In this document: positions 1 through 7,285 of the stretch, piece by piece
Position numbering within the stretch: the stretch's first letter is position 1
Layout of the letters: each line of letters begins with the position of its first letter
Assembly (NCBI GenBank): GCA_046715035.1
Contig: JBKJZR010000098.1
Coordinates: 1 to 17,144, forward strand
DNA length: 17,144 bases
Direction: 5' to 3'
Source of the DNA: PALSA-1004 sp046715035
Lineage (GTDB): Bacteria > Pseudomonadota > Gammaproteobacteria > Burkholderiales > SG8-41
Position numbers and translations under genes: made by a program
The notes under the pieces: generated by a model
The model's database searches: none
The model's input: only the letters and a program-made list of their open reading frames with translations
Told to the model about the DNA's origin: nothing

Positions 1-460
1 AACATGAACCCGATATTTGCCGCTGCGACAAGTAAACAATCCTCCACTCGCCATCTCGCTTTTTAAAAACAAAAGTGAATCTGGATGGGCTCTGCACAGC
101 CTTGTCACCGTCGTAGTTTATGAACACGTATCTGCCTGCGTTAAAGGCGACATCACCGCCGAGCACGCGAATATGTTGCTCAAGTATTTCCACTCTCGCT
201 TTCGGGCGCTTCGCGGCGTCCTTGAAGTAGTCCGCAATTGCGGAAGGGGTTGGACTGATGGTTTGGGCTGCCGTACCCCATAACACCGCGTCGGGCTCAT
301 ACATTGCGGTGATTCGTGCGGGATCTCGGCTGTTATAGGCTGTAATCCATTTCGCCGTTGCCTCCGCTATCTGGCCTTGGACGGTTTGTTCTCCTTGTCC
401 GGGTGGCGCGGTGGCACAAGCGGTGAGCAGCAGGCTGAGTAAAGCCACCAGTGTTCTCAT
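1..460 (-). CDS. SgcJ/EcaC-type (DUF4440/SnoaL-like) lipoprotein, 3' end outside window
   Basis: The frame is open from the ATG at 460 down to base 1 without a stop, giving 153 residues, so the gene is cut by the window edge. A good ribosome site (GGAGAGGAA directly before ATG) supports this start. Residues 1-15 read MRTLVALLSLLLTAC, a lipoprotein signal peptide with a lipobox (LLTAC, Cys15), so the product should be exported and lipidated. The mature part contains an AKWITAYNSRDPARITAMYEPDAV stretch (about residues 33-56), then IADYFKDA, and ends in a beta-rich FTFVFKKRDGEWRIVYLSQR segment. This is the pattern of the SgcJ/EcaC or CaMKII-association-like branch of the SnoaL/NTF2-like superfamily, small cone-shaped domains that bind ligands or act as accessory enzymes. 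The family is normally about this long, so few residues are probably missing. Substrate unknown. Confidence 0.75.
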   Translation of the reverse strand, partial: MRTLVALLSLLLTACATAPPGQGEQTVQGQIAEATAKWITAYNSRDPARITAMYEPDAVLWGTAAQTISPTPSAIADYFKDAAKRPKARVEILEQHIRVLGGDVAFNAGRYVFINYDGDKAVQSPSRFTFVFKKRDGEWRIVYLSQRQISGSC

Positions 461-615
461 TTCCTCTCCAATACGATAACCGATCCGATATAAGGAATGC
501 CCCAAACTCTTGATGCCGCCCAACCTAAAAGTGGGCACCCGTTGGGAAAAGCGCCTCGAAGGTGTCTATTCACGGGCGGCTTTCATAAATACTTGTTGTT
601 GCAAAACGAAAATGC
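461..615. other. Intergenic spacer between lipoprotein gene and pepE remnant
   Basis: This 155-bp stretch must hold the promoter of the leftward lipoprotein gene. I looked for the missing C-terminal part of pepE here in all three minus frames and did not see it. No convincing promoter or RNA was recognised. Confidence 0.3.
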
Positions 616-1097
616 TTAGCGCACCCTAAATTTCAAGGGTTTTCCACCATGGAAAATTGCGCCGAATCCGAGCGGGTCGCACACGGGCATGTCATTGGTG
701 GTCTGGAAAGTCGGGCAGGCGACGTTGGCGCCCGCGCTCCAGCCTACGAACGGCGCGCCCGCCTGCACGCGCTCGCGGATGAGCGGCAGCAATTCGCGTG
801 CGTTCAGCTCGCGCGCGAGGTGCCAGGTATTGCCGCCGCCTACGACGATGGCCTCGGCTGTGCTCACCGCGGCGGGAGGGTCCGGCGCCCGGTGCATGGC
901 ATCGACGGTGTAGCCGATCTCGCCGAATGCCGCAGCCACCTGAGCATGGTACTCATCCCAGCTGCGTGTCACGGCGGCAAACGGGATGAACAGCAGATTC
1001 GCCACGGCGCCGTCCAGAAATTCCCTGAGCGCGGCCGGGCATGCTCGAGGTAACCCAGCCCTGGGCAACGGGATTTACTCAACAGCAGCAGACGCAT
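616..1097 (-). pseudogene. pepE: Dipeptidase E (peptidase S51) remnant, frameshifted and C-terminally truncated
   Basis: PepE is a cytoplasmic serine peptidase of about 230 residues that cleaves Asp-X dipeptides. Here an N-terminal piece starts at ATG 1097 (MRLLLLSKSR, then GYLEHA), matching the PepE N-terminus. The match then jumps to another frame near 1030-1040 and continues as AALREFLDGAVANLLFIPFA. The second piece keeps the signature VVGGGNT, the nucleophile elbow GWSAGAN and the TTNDMP...DP segment. The match stops at DPLGFGA (about base 658), replaced by 13 unrelated residues and a stop. About 80 C-terminal residues are gone, including the region expected to carry the catalytic histidine. 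Together the two lesions mean a non-functional gene. The replacing sequence (TTTAGGGTGCGCTAAGC, minus strand) may be the edge of a repeat. A sequencing error could explain the frameshift but not the lost C-terminus. Confidence 0.8.
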
Positions 1098-1235
1098 TGC
1101 CGAAGGAGTTTTTTCGAGGACGCTACGATTGCACAGAGTGGCCGCGCGCGATTCAGTGCCGCCCGAAAGGCGCTTGCAGGAACTTCGCGCCCCGGTTTCA
1201 CCCCGCGGCGAGCACTAAGGCGGGCGGGCGTGCGG

Positions 1236-2369
1236 CTACTCGCCCTTGCCCTTGATGGCGCGCACTTCGATATCGGCTGCTTTCGCGAGGTCGCGATGGA
1301 TGCGCGCGACGCGTTCGACTTCACCCTTGGCGGGGAAGCGCTCGTAGAAGCCTTCCGACCTGAACGCCTTTTGCAGCTCGCTCCACGGCTTGAGCCGATC
1401 TTCCCAGCGTTTGATCCTGCCGTCCGCGGGGTCCGCATCGTCGCGCGCGAGGTCGGCGCAGACGCGAATCAGGGCTTTCAGCGTCACCGGCTTGATCACC
1501 ATATAACCGTCGTGGTTCCAGGTGTCCCCCCACGCGCGCTGCGCGGCCTTCAGGAAGTCGCGCACCACGCAGTAGTATTTCTCCGCCTCGCGGTAGCTGT
1601 TGGTCGCCTGCTTGATCTTGCGCCAGTCGGCGCGCACCCAGCGATGCAGCTCGTTGAAAAGCTCGGCCTGCAGGATCCACTTGTCCTTCTGGCTGCGCCC
1701 GCCCAGGCGGTTGATGCGATAACGCAACGGGCTGTCGCCCTCGCTATAGAGGCTGTCGACCAGGCGTGCCGCGAAACGCCGGTCGGGGTCCGCCCACGAC
1801 ACGCGCTCGTAGAGATCGACCAGATGGCTCTTGTTGATGCGCGTGGGGGTGGAGTTGATGATGACGAACATTTCGGCCGCGAAATCCTCGCTGCGGCCAT
1901 CGAAGATCACGCACGGCACGTCGATGTTTTTCGCCTCGTCGGGGTGCTCCGACAGGTAAAAGCGCAGCGCCGCGAGGCGGTGCTGCCCGTCGATGATCAG
2001 ATACTTGGCCGAGGGGTCCTGCAGGTGCCCGATGTTCTCCTGCCCTTCGAGGCTGCGGAAACTGAGCTTGTCACTGGTAAACAGCAGCACCGTGCCGGGT
2101 ATCGGCGGCTGGGTGACCGCCATTTCGTAGAAATTCTTCAGCGATTTGACCTTGGCGCGCGATAACTGGCGCTGAAACGCGGCATCCGTGCGCTCGATGC
2201 GGGCGATGAACTGCGCCACCTCGTCGTTCTGCGGCACCGTTTGCGGTGCGATCTGCTCGTCCTCGCCGTAATAGCGGCTGATGAACCTGACCTTGTTGAG
2301 TATTTCTTTCGCGGGATAGCTGGCCAGAAAAAAAATCCCGTCTTTTTGTCGTATCCGCGTCGCGAGCAT
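1236..2369 (-). CDS. DGQHR domain-containing protein (DndB-like), 377 aa, orphan
   Basis: ATG 2369 is preceded by a strong ribosome site (GGAGGG, 5-nt spacing). A frame extension to 2456 is rejected because it crosses the likely promoter and has no good site. The diagnostic motif DGQHR lies at residues 127-131 inside YLIIDGQHRLAAL. A second conserved block, NSTPTRINKSH, is at residues 172-182. The domain defines a family that includes DndB, the transcriptional repressor of DNA phosphorothioation operons, and DpdB of the 7-deazaguanine DNA-modification system. The rest is charged, helical and soluble, with no membrane segment. No dndACDE, dpd, nuclease, methylase or other defence gene lies beside it here, so it is an orphan. 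A DNA-binding or DNA-modification-linked role is inferred from family membership only; the partner system is unknown. It lies between a decayed pepE and a hydrolase gene. Confidence 0.8.
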   Translation of the reverse strand: MLATRIRQKDGIFFLASYPAKEILNKVRFISRYYGEDEQIAPQTVPQNDEVAQFIARIERTDAAFQRQLSRAKVKSLKNFYEMAVTQPPIPGTVLLFTSDKLSFRSLEGQENIGHLQDPSAKYLIIDGQHRLAALRFYLSEHPDEAKNIDVPCVIFDGRSEDFAAEMFVIINSTPTRINKSHLVDLYERVSWADPDRRFAARLVDSLYSEGDSPLRYRINRLGGRSQKDKWILQAELFNELHRWVRADWRKIKQATNSYREAEKYYCVVRDFLKAAQRAWGDTWNHDGYMVIKPVTLKALIRVCADLARDDADPADGRIKRWEDRLKPWSELQKAFRSEGFYERFPAKGEVERVARIHRDLAKAADIEVRAIKGKGE

Positions 2370-2394
2370 GGTTCCCTCCAGGTTGCTGCCTGTT

Positions 2395-2424
2395 CGTATA
2401 CCACGGCTTGGGGACTGGCGCCAA
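2395..2424 (-). promoter_or_regulatory. Candidate sigma-70 promoter of the DGQHR gene
   Basis: On the minus strand TTGGCG (-35) and TATACG (-10) are separated by 18 bp, ending 25 bp before the ATG at 2369. Each hexamer matches the consensus at four of six positions. It is correctly placed and supports the shorter start, but it is a visual match only. Confidence 0.35.
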
Positions 2425-2577
2425 GCGCTGCGGCGCGTCCCGGCGCGCGAATTCATGCAGCTATCATAAGAACCCGCTGGCGGCTCGAGGAGGATTCCCG
2501 GTTATTTTCCGGCGAGAAGCTGGCGCTCGTACCGAGACTGCGGACAGTGCGCGCACGAAGGCCTGGAGTGATCGTCT

Positions 2578-3756
2578 TCAGGGGCGCTCACGGATCACCA
2601 GCTCGCGCACCGCACGCCCATCACTCCATACGCCCATGTAGCGCTGCTGCGGAGTATCGCCGAGGGCGAAGTGGCGATTTTTTCCGTGAAAGGCTGCGTC
2701 CGTGAGGCCGTCGAAGAGCTTCCAGTAGCCGTAAAAATCGAGCGCGTCCGGGGTGGTTCCAGCAACGCCGCCGACATTGGGCAGCCGCTCGTCGGGGTCC
2801 TCGTCCCCGGGCGCGCGCGCGCTGGCGTCGCCGCGGGCGCGGCGGCGCTCCCCGAGGCGTTCGCGCAACTGCCCCGGCGCGCGCCCTGAAGTATGCGCAG
2901 GCGCGGGTGCGCCGCTGCGCGCGAGCGGCGCAAAATGGTGCGCCTCCAGCGGCGGCGAGCCGTAAGAATCGGACTGCACGATCACGAAATTCTTGTTTTC
3001 CGCGGGAACCCGGGCTGATTCGTAATAGATGCGCCGGGCATCCGTAGTGCGGGCGATGCGGTCCCGGTCACCTGCGACGGCAACGAGCAATGTGCCGGCA
3101 GGGATCGCACTCAAGTCTTCGAGCGCAACCGCGCTGCGCCTCGCCAAGCCCCAGGTTCTGCCCGGCGCGGCGCTCAGGACCGCCCTGGGCACTGGCAATC
3201 CCGTGCGGGCCGCCAGGGCCGCCACGTTGGCGCTGACGACCCCTCCTGCCGAATGGCCCACCAGCGCGAAGCGCCCGGGGTCGGGCCGCACCCGCGCTGC
3301 GTCGTGGGTGAGCAGATCGAGCGCGGCGCGCACCGCCGCGATCGAATTCGGCGTGAAATCACGCGGCGGGGTGCGATCGTCGACCTGGTAGCGCGGATAG
3401 ATCACGATATTGCCGCGCCGCGCGAGGTGGTCTATCCAGGCCCGATAGGGCGCGGGATCCACGGCGCCCCAGCCGTGACTGAAGACGATTACCGGAGCTG
3501 TTACCGGCTTTGGCTGCAACGGCTCGAACAGCCAGAATTCGGCAGCTCCCTTGCCGTGCTTCGACCCCAGGACCTCGGCATGCGGATAGGCGGCGCCTCC
3601 GGGCCCGCTGGCGGGTTGATCCGGCGGCAGTGGGGGCGCGGCCCGAACCTCCAGCGCCGCGCACACCGCCAGCGCGAACAACGCGCGCAGCAGGTTTGCG
3701 GGCGTTGGCTGAAGGAACAAGGGCGCGGCCGGCCGCCTGTCATGAACGCAACGCAC
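2578..3756 (-). CDS. Secreted alpha/beta hydrolase (serine esterase-like), 392 aa
   Basis: The protein has an alpha/beta-hydrolase core. The oxyanion-hole motif HGWG is at residues 94-97 after the strand APVIVFS. The nucleophile elbow GHSAGG has Ser169. AGDRDRI supplies a likely acid (Asp230). EAHHFAP has the candidate catalytic histidine (His273 or 274). A hydrophobic segment LLRALFALAVCAALEVRAA (about residues 22-40) is a signal peptide or anchor, so export to the periplasm is expected. Residues 280-325 are an arginine- and alanine-rich, low-complexity insertion between the core and a conserved tail (YGYWKLFDGLTDAAF...MGVWSDGR). The start is uncertain: the frame has only GTG at 3756, with no clear ribosome site and a long N-terminus before the hydrophobic stretch. 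The substrate cannot be read from sequence; related dienelactone-hydrolase and chlorophyllase-like enzymes cleave esters. Confidence 0.75.
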   Translation of the reverse strand: MRCVHDRRPAAPLFLQPTPANLLRALFALAVCAALEVRAAPPLPPDQPASGPGGAAYPHAEVLGSKHGKGAAEFWLFEPLQPKPVTAPVIVFSHGWGAVDPAPYRAWIDHLARRGNIVIYPRYQVDDRTPPRDFTPNSIAAVRAALDLLTHDAARVRPDPGRFALVGHSAGGVVSANVAALAARTGLPVPRAVLSAAPGRTWGLARRSAVALEDLSAIPAGTLLVAVAGDRDRIARTTDARRIYYESARVPAENKNFVIVQSDSYGSPPLEAHHFAPLARSGAPAPAHTSGRAPGQLRERLGERRRARGDASARAPGDEDPDERLPNVGGVAGTTPDALDFYGYWKLFDGLTDAAFHGKNRHFALGDTPQQRYMGVWSDGRAVRELVIRERP

Positions 3757-3844
3757 TAGGGCAAAACCGCCCAGGAAAAAATGCGCACGTATTCGGCTGT
3801 GGAATTAGACATTATTCAGAACAAATGGGGCGGTTTTGCTTTTA

Positions 3845-3879
3845 GCAGCCTGTCGCACCCGCTAAGTCCGACAGGCTGC
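3845..3879. repeat. REP-like hairpin, 11-bp perfect stem
   Basis: GCAGCCTGTCG (3845-3855) pairs with CGACAGGCTGC (3869-3879) around a 13-nt loop. The right part, TAAGTCCGACAGGCTGC, recurs with one change at 11423-11439 (TAAGTCCGCCAGGCTGC), so this is a dispersed element, not a one-off. It lacks the U-run of an intrinsic terminator. Confidence 0.7.
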
Positions 3880-3910
3880 CAGGGTAGTGCTTCGCAACTA
3901 ATACAACATT

Positions 3911-4017
3911 CCTTCAAGGGGAGCCCCCTCCCAACCTCCCCCTTGAAGGGGAAGGAGAGGTCAGCCGCATGGCGGTTTACAAGGCTCCCCCTCCCAACCC
4001 CCTTGAAAGGGGAGGAG
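3911..4017. repeat. Two tandem copies of a CT-rich palindromic intergenic repeat
   Basis: Copy A (3911-3957) carries CTTCAAGGGG and, further on, CCCCTTGAAG, so it is itself an inverted repeat around a core CCCCCTCCCAACC. Copy B (3980-4017) repeats CCCCCTCCCAACC, CCCTTGAA and GGGGAGGAG or close variants. They lie 22 bp apart. Similar CTCCCCCTCCCAACC sequences are common between genes in environmental bacterial genomes (recollection, not checked). Confidence 0.65.
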
Positions 4018-4153
4018 TTTCCCCCGGCTGCGTCGCCGTTTATGTGCCGTATAGGGTGAAGCACTGCACTCCACAGCGGCAAGCGGGGCGCTGACTTCGA
4101 GAGTATCGCGCTGCCGGGGGCGGCAAACGGGCGGGTAGCCGCGTCCGGCAGGA

Positions 4154-5314
4154 TCACGCGCTCAGCAAGTCGAGCGGCGCAAATCTGCCGCGCAGGGCCG
4201 CGCTCGCGTCGACGCCCCACCAACGCCCCAGGATCGTCGCGTACAGCTCGCGGAAGTCGACGGCGAAAGGCAGGTTGCCGTTGCCGTCGAGGCGCGCCAG
4301 CGCGGGCGGCGCCCCGTACAGCCCGCCGCGCACCCGGCCGCCCACGACGAAGTGCGCGCTGGCGGTGCCGTGATCGGTGCCCGCGCTCTGGTTCTCCCGC
4401 GGCCGGCGCCCGAATTCGGCGTACGTCATCATCAGGGTGGAGTTCCAGCGGCCGATTTCGAGCAGTGCCGCACGCATGGCGACGACGCCCTCCGCCAGCT
4501 CCTTCAGCAGGCGCGCATGCACCGCCGGCTGGTTGCTGTGCGTGTCGAAACCGTTGTGGGAAATTCTGACCACGGCGACGCCGGCGTTGCTCGCGACTAC
4601 CTGCGCTGCGGTCTTGAACGCGCCGCCCAGCGGATGCGCGGGAAATTCGGCGCGGAAGACATGGTCGGCATTGATGTTTACGGCAGCCTGCGCGACGTCG
4701 CGTTCCACTCTGAGCAGGTGGTTGAGCGCGCCATTACGCGACGTGCCGGTGGCGACCGCGAGTTTTGCCTGGCGCAGGAACTGCTCGGTGCTGGTGAGCG
4801 CGAGCGCCCGCGTGCCGCTGCCCGCCAGAGGTCCAAGCTCGCCGCTGCCGACGACGACGCCATCCGCAGCATATGACCTCGGCACGGGCGCATGCGCGAA
4901 GGCACGCGAGAGCCAGCCGTCGGCGAGGTACTCGCTGCTTGCGGACGCCGTGTCCCAGATTTCGATCGAGCGGAAATGCGACAGGTTCGCATCCGGGTAG
5001 CCCACGCCCTGCACGACCGCGAGCTCGCCGCCCTGCCAGAAAGGCATGAGCGGTGCGAGGGCGGGATGCAAAGCGGTGTGCGCGTCGAGCGGCAGCGCCT
5101 GGTCGCGGGCGATCGCGATGCGCGGGCGCAGGGCGTAATACTCGGCATCGGCGTACGGAACCACGGTATTGAGCCCGTCATTGCCGCCCTTCAGCTCGAT
5201 CAGGATCAGCAGATTGCCGTAGTTTCCGGGGGTATTTTCCGCGAATGCCCCGCTCGGCCACCAGGCGGCCACGGCGGCCGTGCCCACGGCGCTCAGAAAT
5301 TCACGTCGGTCCAT
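4154..5314 (-). CDS. DUF1501 domain-containing protein with Tat-type signal, 386 aa
   Basis: ATG 5314 follows a strong AGGAGG ribosome site that overlaps the stop codon of the upstream DUF1800 gene, so the two are translationally linked. The N-terminus has twin arginines (DRREFL, residues 2-7) and a hydrophobic run to AFA-EN, a Tat export signal; the product probably folds before export. DUF1501 marks are visible: KGGNDGLNTVVPY (42-54), SHFRS (112-116), GFDTHSNQ (255-262), AEFGRR (299-304) and GTDHGTA (312-318). The family is related to the alkaline phosphatase/sulfatase fold, and the His/Asp-rich motifs are probably metal-binding. The length is typical. Its biochemical function is not established. 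The partnership with DUF1800 proteins is conserved across many bacteria and suggests one periplasmic complex or pathway. Confidence 0.88.
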   Translation of the reverse strand: MDRREFLSAVGTAAVAAWWPSGAFAENTPGNYGNLLILIELKGGNDGLNTVVPYADAEYYALRPRIAIARDQALPLDAHTALHPALAPLMPFWQGGELAVVQGVGYPDANLSHFRSIEIWDTASASSEYLADGWLSRAFAHAPVPRSYAADGVVVGSGELGPLAGSGTRALALTSTEQFLRQAKLAVATGTSRNGALNHLLRVERDVAQAAVNINADHVFRAEFPAHPLGGAFKTAAQVVASNAGVAVVRISHNGFDTHSNQPAVHARLLKELAEGVVAMRAALLEIGRWNSTLMMTYAEFGRRPRENQSAGTDHGTASAHFVVGGRVRGGLYGAPPALARLDGNGNLPFAVDFRELYATILGRWWGVDASAALRGRFAPLDLLSA

Positions 5315-5324
5315 GGTGACCCTC

Positions 5325-6815
5325 CTACTTCAGTTGATATACCGGGTCGAGCACGAGCTGGCGCAGCAATTCGGTGCCCTGCAGGCCCGGTATCTGCCCG
5401 TTGAACGGTTCCGCGGGAAGCACGACGCGCACGAGCAGCTCATCGCCGGCACGAAACTGCGACAACCACTGCGGGCCGTCGAAATGAATGTCGCGCAGCG
5501 CGCGCACGAACCTGTCGTTGGCAGCGCCGGCCCCTGCCCCGGCGCTCATCGCTGGCGTGGCTGACTGAACCGCGGTCGCCATCGCGGGTCCGGGCACGCG
5601 CGCGGCGAAGAGCTGCTCGAGCATGTGCTTGCGCGCGAGCAGCGTAGCGCTGTTGATCCATTGCTCTCCACCGGGCCATCCCTTGACGTTGGGCGGCGCA
5701 AACAAATCCTGGCCGAGCTGGCGCGACGCGAGCGCGAACGGCGTGGCAGCGCCCGTCTTGAAACCGAACTGGCGCAGCGTGCCGACGATCAGCTCGACCG
5801 GCGATTTCACCAGCACTGCGCGATGCTGGGGCGCATAGAACGCATCGGCGACCAGCAGCTCCCGCAACGCGACCTTGATGTCGTAGCGGCTGTTGCGGAA
5901 AAGGCCCGCGATGCGCCGCACTTCGCCGGCGTCCGGGGCGGACGACACGAACTCGCGCCACAGCTTGGCCACGATGAATTCCGCGGTCTGCGGTTGCGCC
6001 AGCAATATGTCGAGCACCGCGGCGCCGTCGAAATTGCCGGTGCGCCCGAGCACGGTCTTGGCGCCGTCGTCGTGGACCAGGGGACGGAACATGAATTCAC
6101 CGGTGTCGAGATCGATGCTCCAGCCGGTGAAGGCGCGCGCGGCTTCTTTCACGTCCTGCTCGGTGTAATGTCCCTCGCCGAGCGTGAACAGCTCCATGAC
6201 CTCGCGGGCGAAGTTCTCGTTCGGCTGGCCCTTACGGTTCGAAGCGCTGTCCAGGTAGACCACCATCGCCGGATCGCGGGCGATTTCATGGAGGAAATCG
6301 CGGAAGTTGCCGAATGCATGCCGGCGCAACAACGTGTGTTGACGGTACATCGACGACGGCCAGCGTACTTTCTGCAGGCTCGATACGAAGTGGTTGTGCC
6401 AGAACAGCACCATTCTTTCGGTCAAAGGACTCGGCGTGGTCAGCATCTCGCTAAGCCACCAGCTACGCAACTCCACGCCCTTCTCGCGCTGATCGCGCAG
6501 GAACGCCCGGCGCTCTTCCTCGCCCATTGCGCGCACACGCCGCTGGGCGACGTGATCGGCGACCCACGCCGGAGGCGACGTGACCGCTTCCTGCCGCGTT
6601 TCGCCGAGCAGCCGATCGACCGCCTGTTCGCGCGAGCGCGATGCGTACGCGCTGACCTCGTCGACCGTGGCCGCAAAACCGGTGCGGTTGAGCAGGTGAC
6701 GCGCTTCGTCGAATCCCATCGCGCCCGCCGCCAGCGCTGCAGCCGGCGCCAGCCACAGCGCCCATACCAGCCAAAACCGTCTAAGGAAGCCCCGATTAAG
6801 GTAGTGGTCCGTCAT
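5325..6815 (-). CDS. DUF1800 domain-containing protein, 496 aa
   Basis: This is the first gene of the DUF1800-DUF1501 pair, ending 10 bp before the next start. Residues 12-30 form a hydrophobic segment ending ALAAG, a likely Sec signal peptide. Family motifs seen: HLLNRTGF (40-47), VLFWHNHF (136-143), NENFAREVMELFTLG (199-213), EAARAFTGW (224-232) and, near the C-terminus, PPNVKGWPGG. Conserved His, Asn and Glu residues suggest a metal- or ligand-binding role, but no reaction is known for the family. The start is chosen at ATG 6815. An in-frame extension of 40 residues to 6935 merely translates a repeat (RHSSAHAGIHF and so on). The ATG itself lies in the terminal inverted repeat of that element, and the ribosome site is weak (AAAGG 10 nt away). 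Confidence 0.86.
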   Translation of the reverse strand: MTDHYLNRGFLRRFWLVWALWLAPAAALAAGAMGFDEARHLLNRTGFAATVDEVSAYASRSREQAVDRLLGETRQEAVTSPPAWVADHVAQRRVRAMGEEERRAFLRDQREKGVELRSWWLSEMLTTPSPLTERMVLFWHNHFVSSLQKVRWPSSMYRQHTLLRRHAFGNFRDFLHEIARDPAMVVYLDSASNRKGQPNENFAREVMELFTLGEGHYTEQDVKEAARAFTGWSIDLDTGEFMFRPLVHDDGAKTVLGRTGNFDGAAVLDILLAQPQTAEFIVAKLWREFVSSAPDAGEVRRIAGLFRNSRYDIKVALRELLVADAFYAPQHRAVLVKSPVELIVGTLRQFGFKTGAATPFALASRQLGQDLFAPPNVKGWPGGEQWINSATLLARKHMLEQLFAARVPGPAMATAVQSATPAMSAGAGAGAANDRFVRALRDIHFDGPQWLSQFRAGDELLVRVVLPAEPFNGQIPGLQGTELLRQLVLDPVYQLK

Positions 6816-6906
6816 GCCAGAGGCCTTTAGTCCCGAGCCCGTCGAAGGGTGGCATCCCGCACTGCGCTGATTGAAGTGGATTCCAGCGTGTGCGCTGGAA
6901 TGACGG
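6809..6906. repeat. 98-bp MITE-like palindromic element overlapping the DUF1800 start codon
   Basis: The ends CCGTCATGCC (6809-6818) and GGAATGACGG (6897-6906) are inverted copies with one mismatch. Inside is a perfect 9-bp hairpin, ATTCCAGCG (6880-6888) and CGCTGGAAT (6893-6901), with loop TGTG. The segment CCCGAGCCCGTCGAAGGGT resembles a repeat frequent in proteobacterial intergenic DNA (recollection). No transposase is present, so it could only move in trans. Confidence 0.65.
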
Positions 6907-6990
6907 CAGTCTTCATTTCCATTCCTTCTGTCCACGCTGCGCGCAAGTCAACGCCACGTAACGATGCCCCGCGCGGGTGGGCGCGTGCGT

Positions 6991-7272
6991 CTATTGCCGG
7001 CCTTTATAGATTTCGCGGTTCGCCCGATCGATGTCGCGGCGCAGGTCGCGCCGTTCTTCATCCGTCATGCGTCCGTCGCGGCGGGGGTCGCGGTCGGGAG
7101 GGCGCTCGCTGCGACGCCCGTCCGCTGGAGGGCGCTGCACGCCCGCTGGGCTCTGCCCCTGCACGACGAGGCGCCCCACGCCCAGGTCGCCCCACGCGGC
7201 AACAGCGGGCATCTGCACTGCAGCCGTCGCGGCCACGAGCGCCACCATCGATATGAGTCTTGCCAGTTTCAT
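6991..7272 (-). CDS. Small secreted protein with DEERxDLRRD motif, 93 aa (paralogue B)
   Basis: ATG 7272 is preceded by AGGGG at 4-nt spacing. The product begins MKLARLISMVALVAATAAV and reaches a likely cleavage site near AVAA-WG, so it is exported. The mature part is Arg/Asp-rich (RRSERPPDRDPRRDGR) and ends in RMTDEERRDLRRDIDRANREIYKGRQ. This end matches the C-terminal region of the upstream gene (LSSDERADLRRDLNVASRHIY), so the two are paralogues. This copy is shorter and lacks the middle helical region. The gap to the upstream gene is 13 bp, which implies one transcript. The motif looks like a helical hairpin after an EF-hand-like acidic loop (DGR-T-EE). Function unknown. Confidence 0.7.
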   Translation of the reverse strand: MKLARLISMVALVAATAAVQMPAVAAWGDLGVGRLVVQGQSPAGVQRPPADGRRSERPPDRDPRRDGRMTDEERRDLRRDIDRANREIYKGRQ

Positions 7273-7285
7273 CGTGCCCCTATCC

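Larger units (their letters stand above)
3757..4153. other. 397-bp non-coding stretch rich in palindromic repeats
   Basis: No believable gene lies here. From left to right it holds a 12-bp inverted repeat pair (GCAAAACCGCCC at 3761-3772 and its complement at 3828-3839), a perfect 11-bp hairpin (3845-3879) and two diverged copies of a CT-rich palindromic repeat (3911-3957 and 3980-4017). The segment between the inverted pair is AT-rich and could contain the promoter of the leftward hydrolase gene. Nothing was recognised at 4018-4153. Confidence 0.6.

Noticed and set aside
1041..2165. Plus-strand frame of 374 codons across the DGQHR gene
   Set aside because: It is antisense to DGQHR and the downstream conserved block and has shadow-like composition.
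5625..6830. Plus-strand frame of 401 codons across the DUF1800 gene
   Set aside because: It is antisense to the conserved DUF1800 motifs, with Arg/Gln/His-rich composition and no signal or domain.
6816..6935. Forty-residue N-terminal extension of the DUF1800 protein
   Set aside because: The extension is a translation of the palindromic element and lacks a ribosome site; the signal peptide begins after the ATG at 6815.
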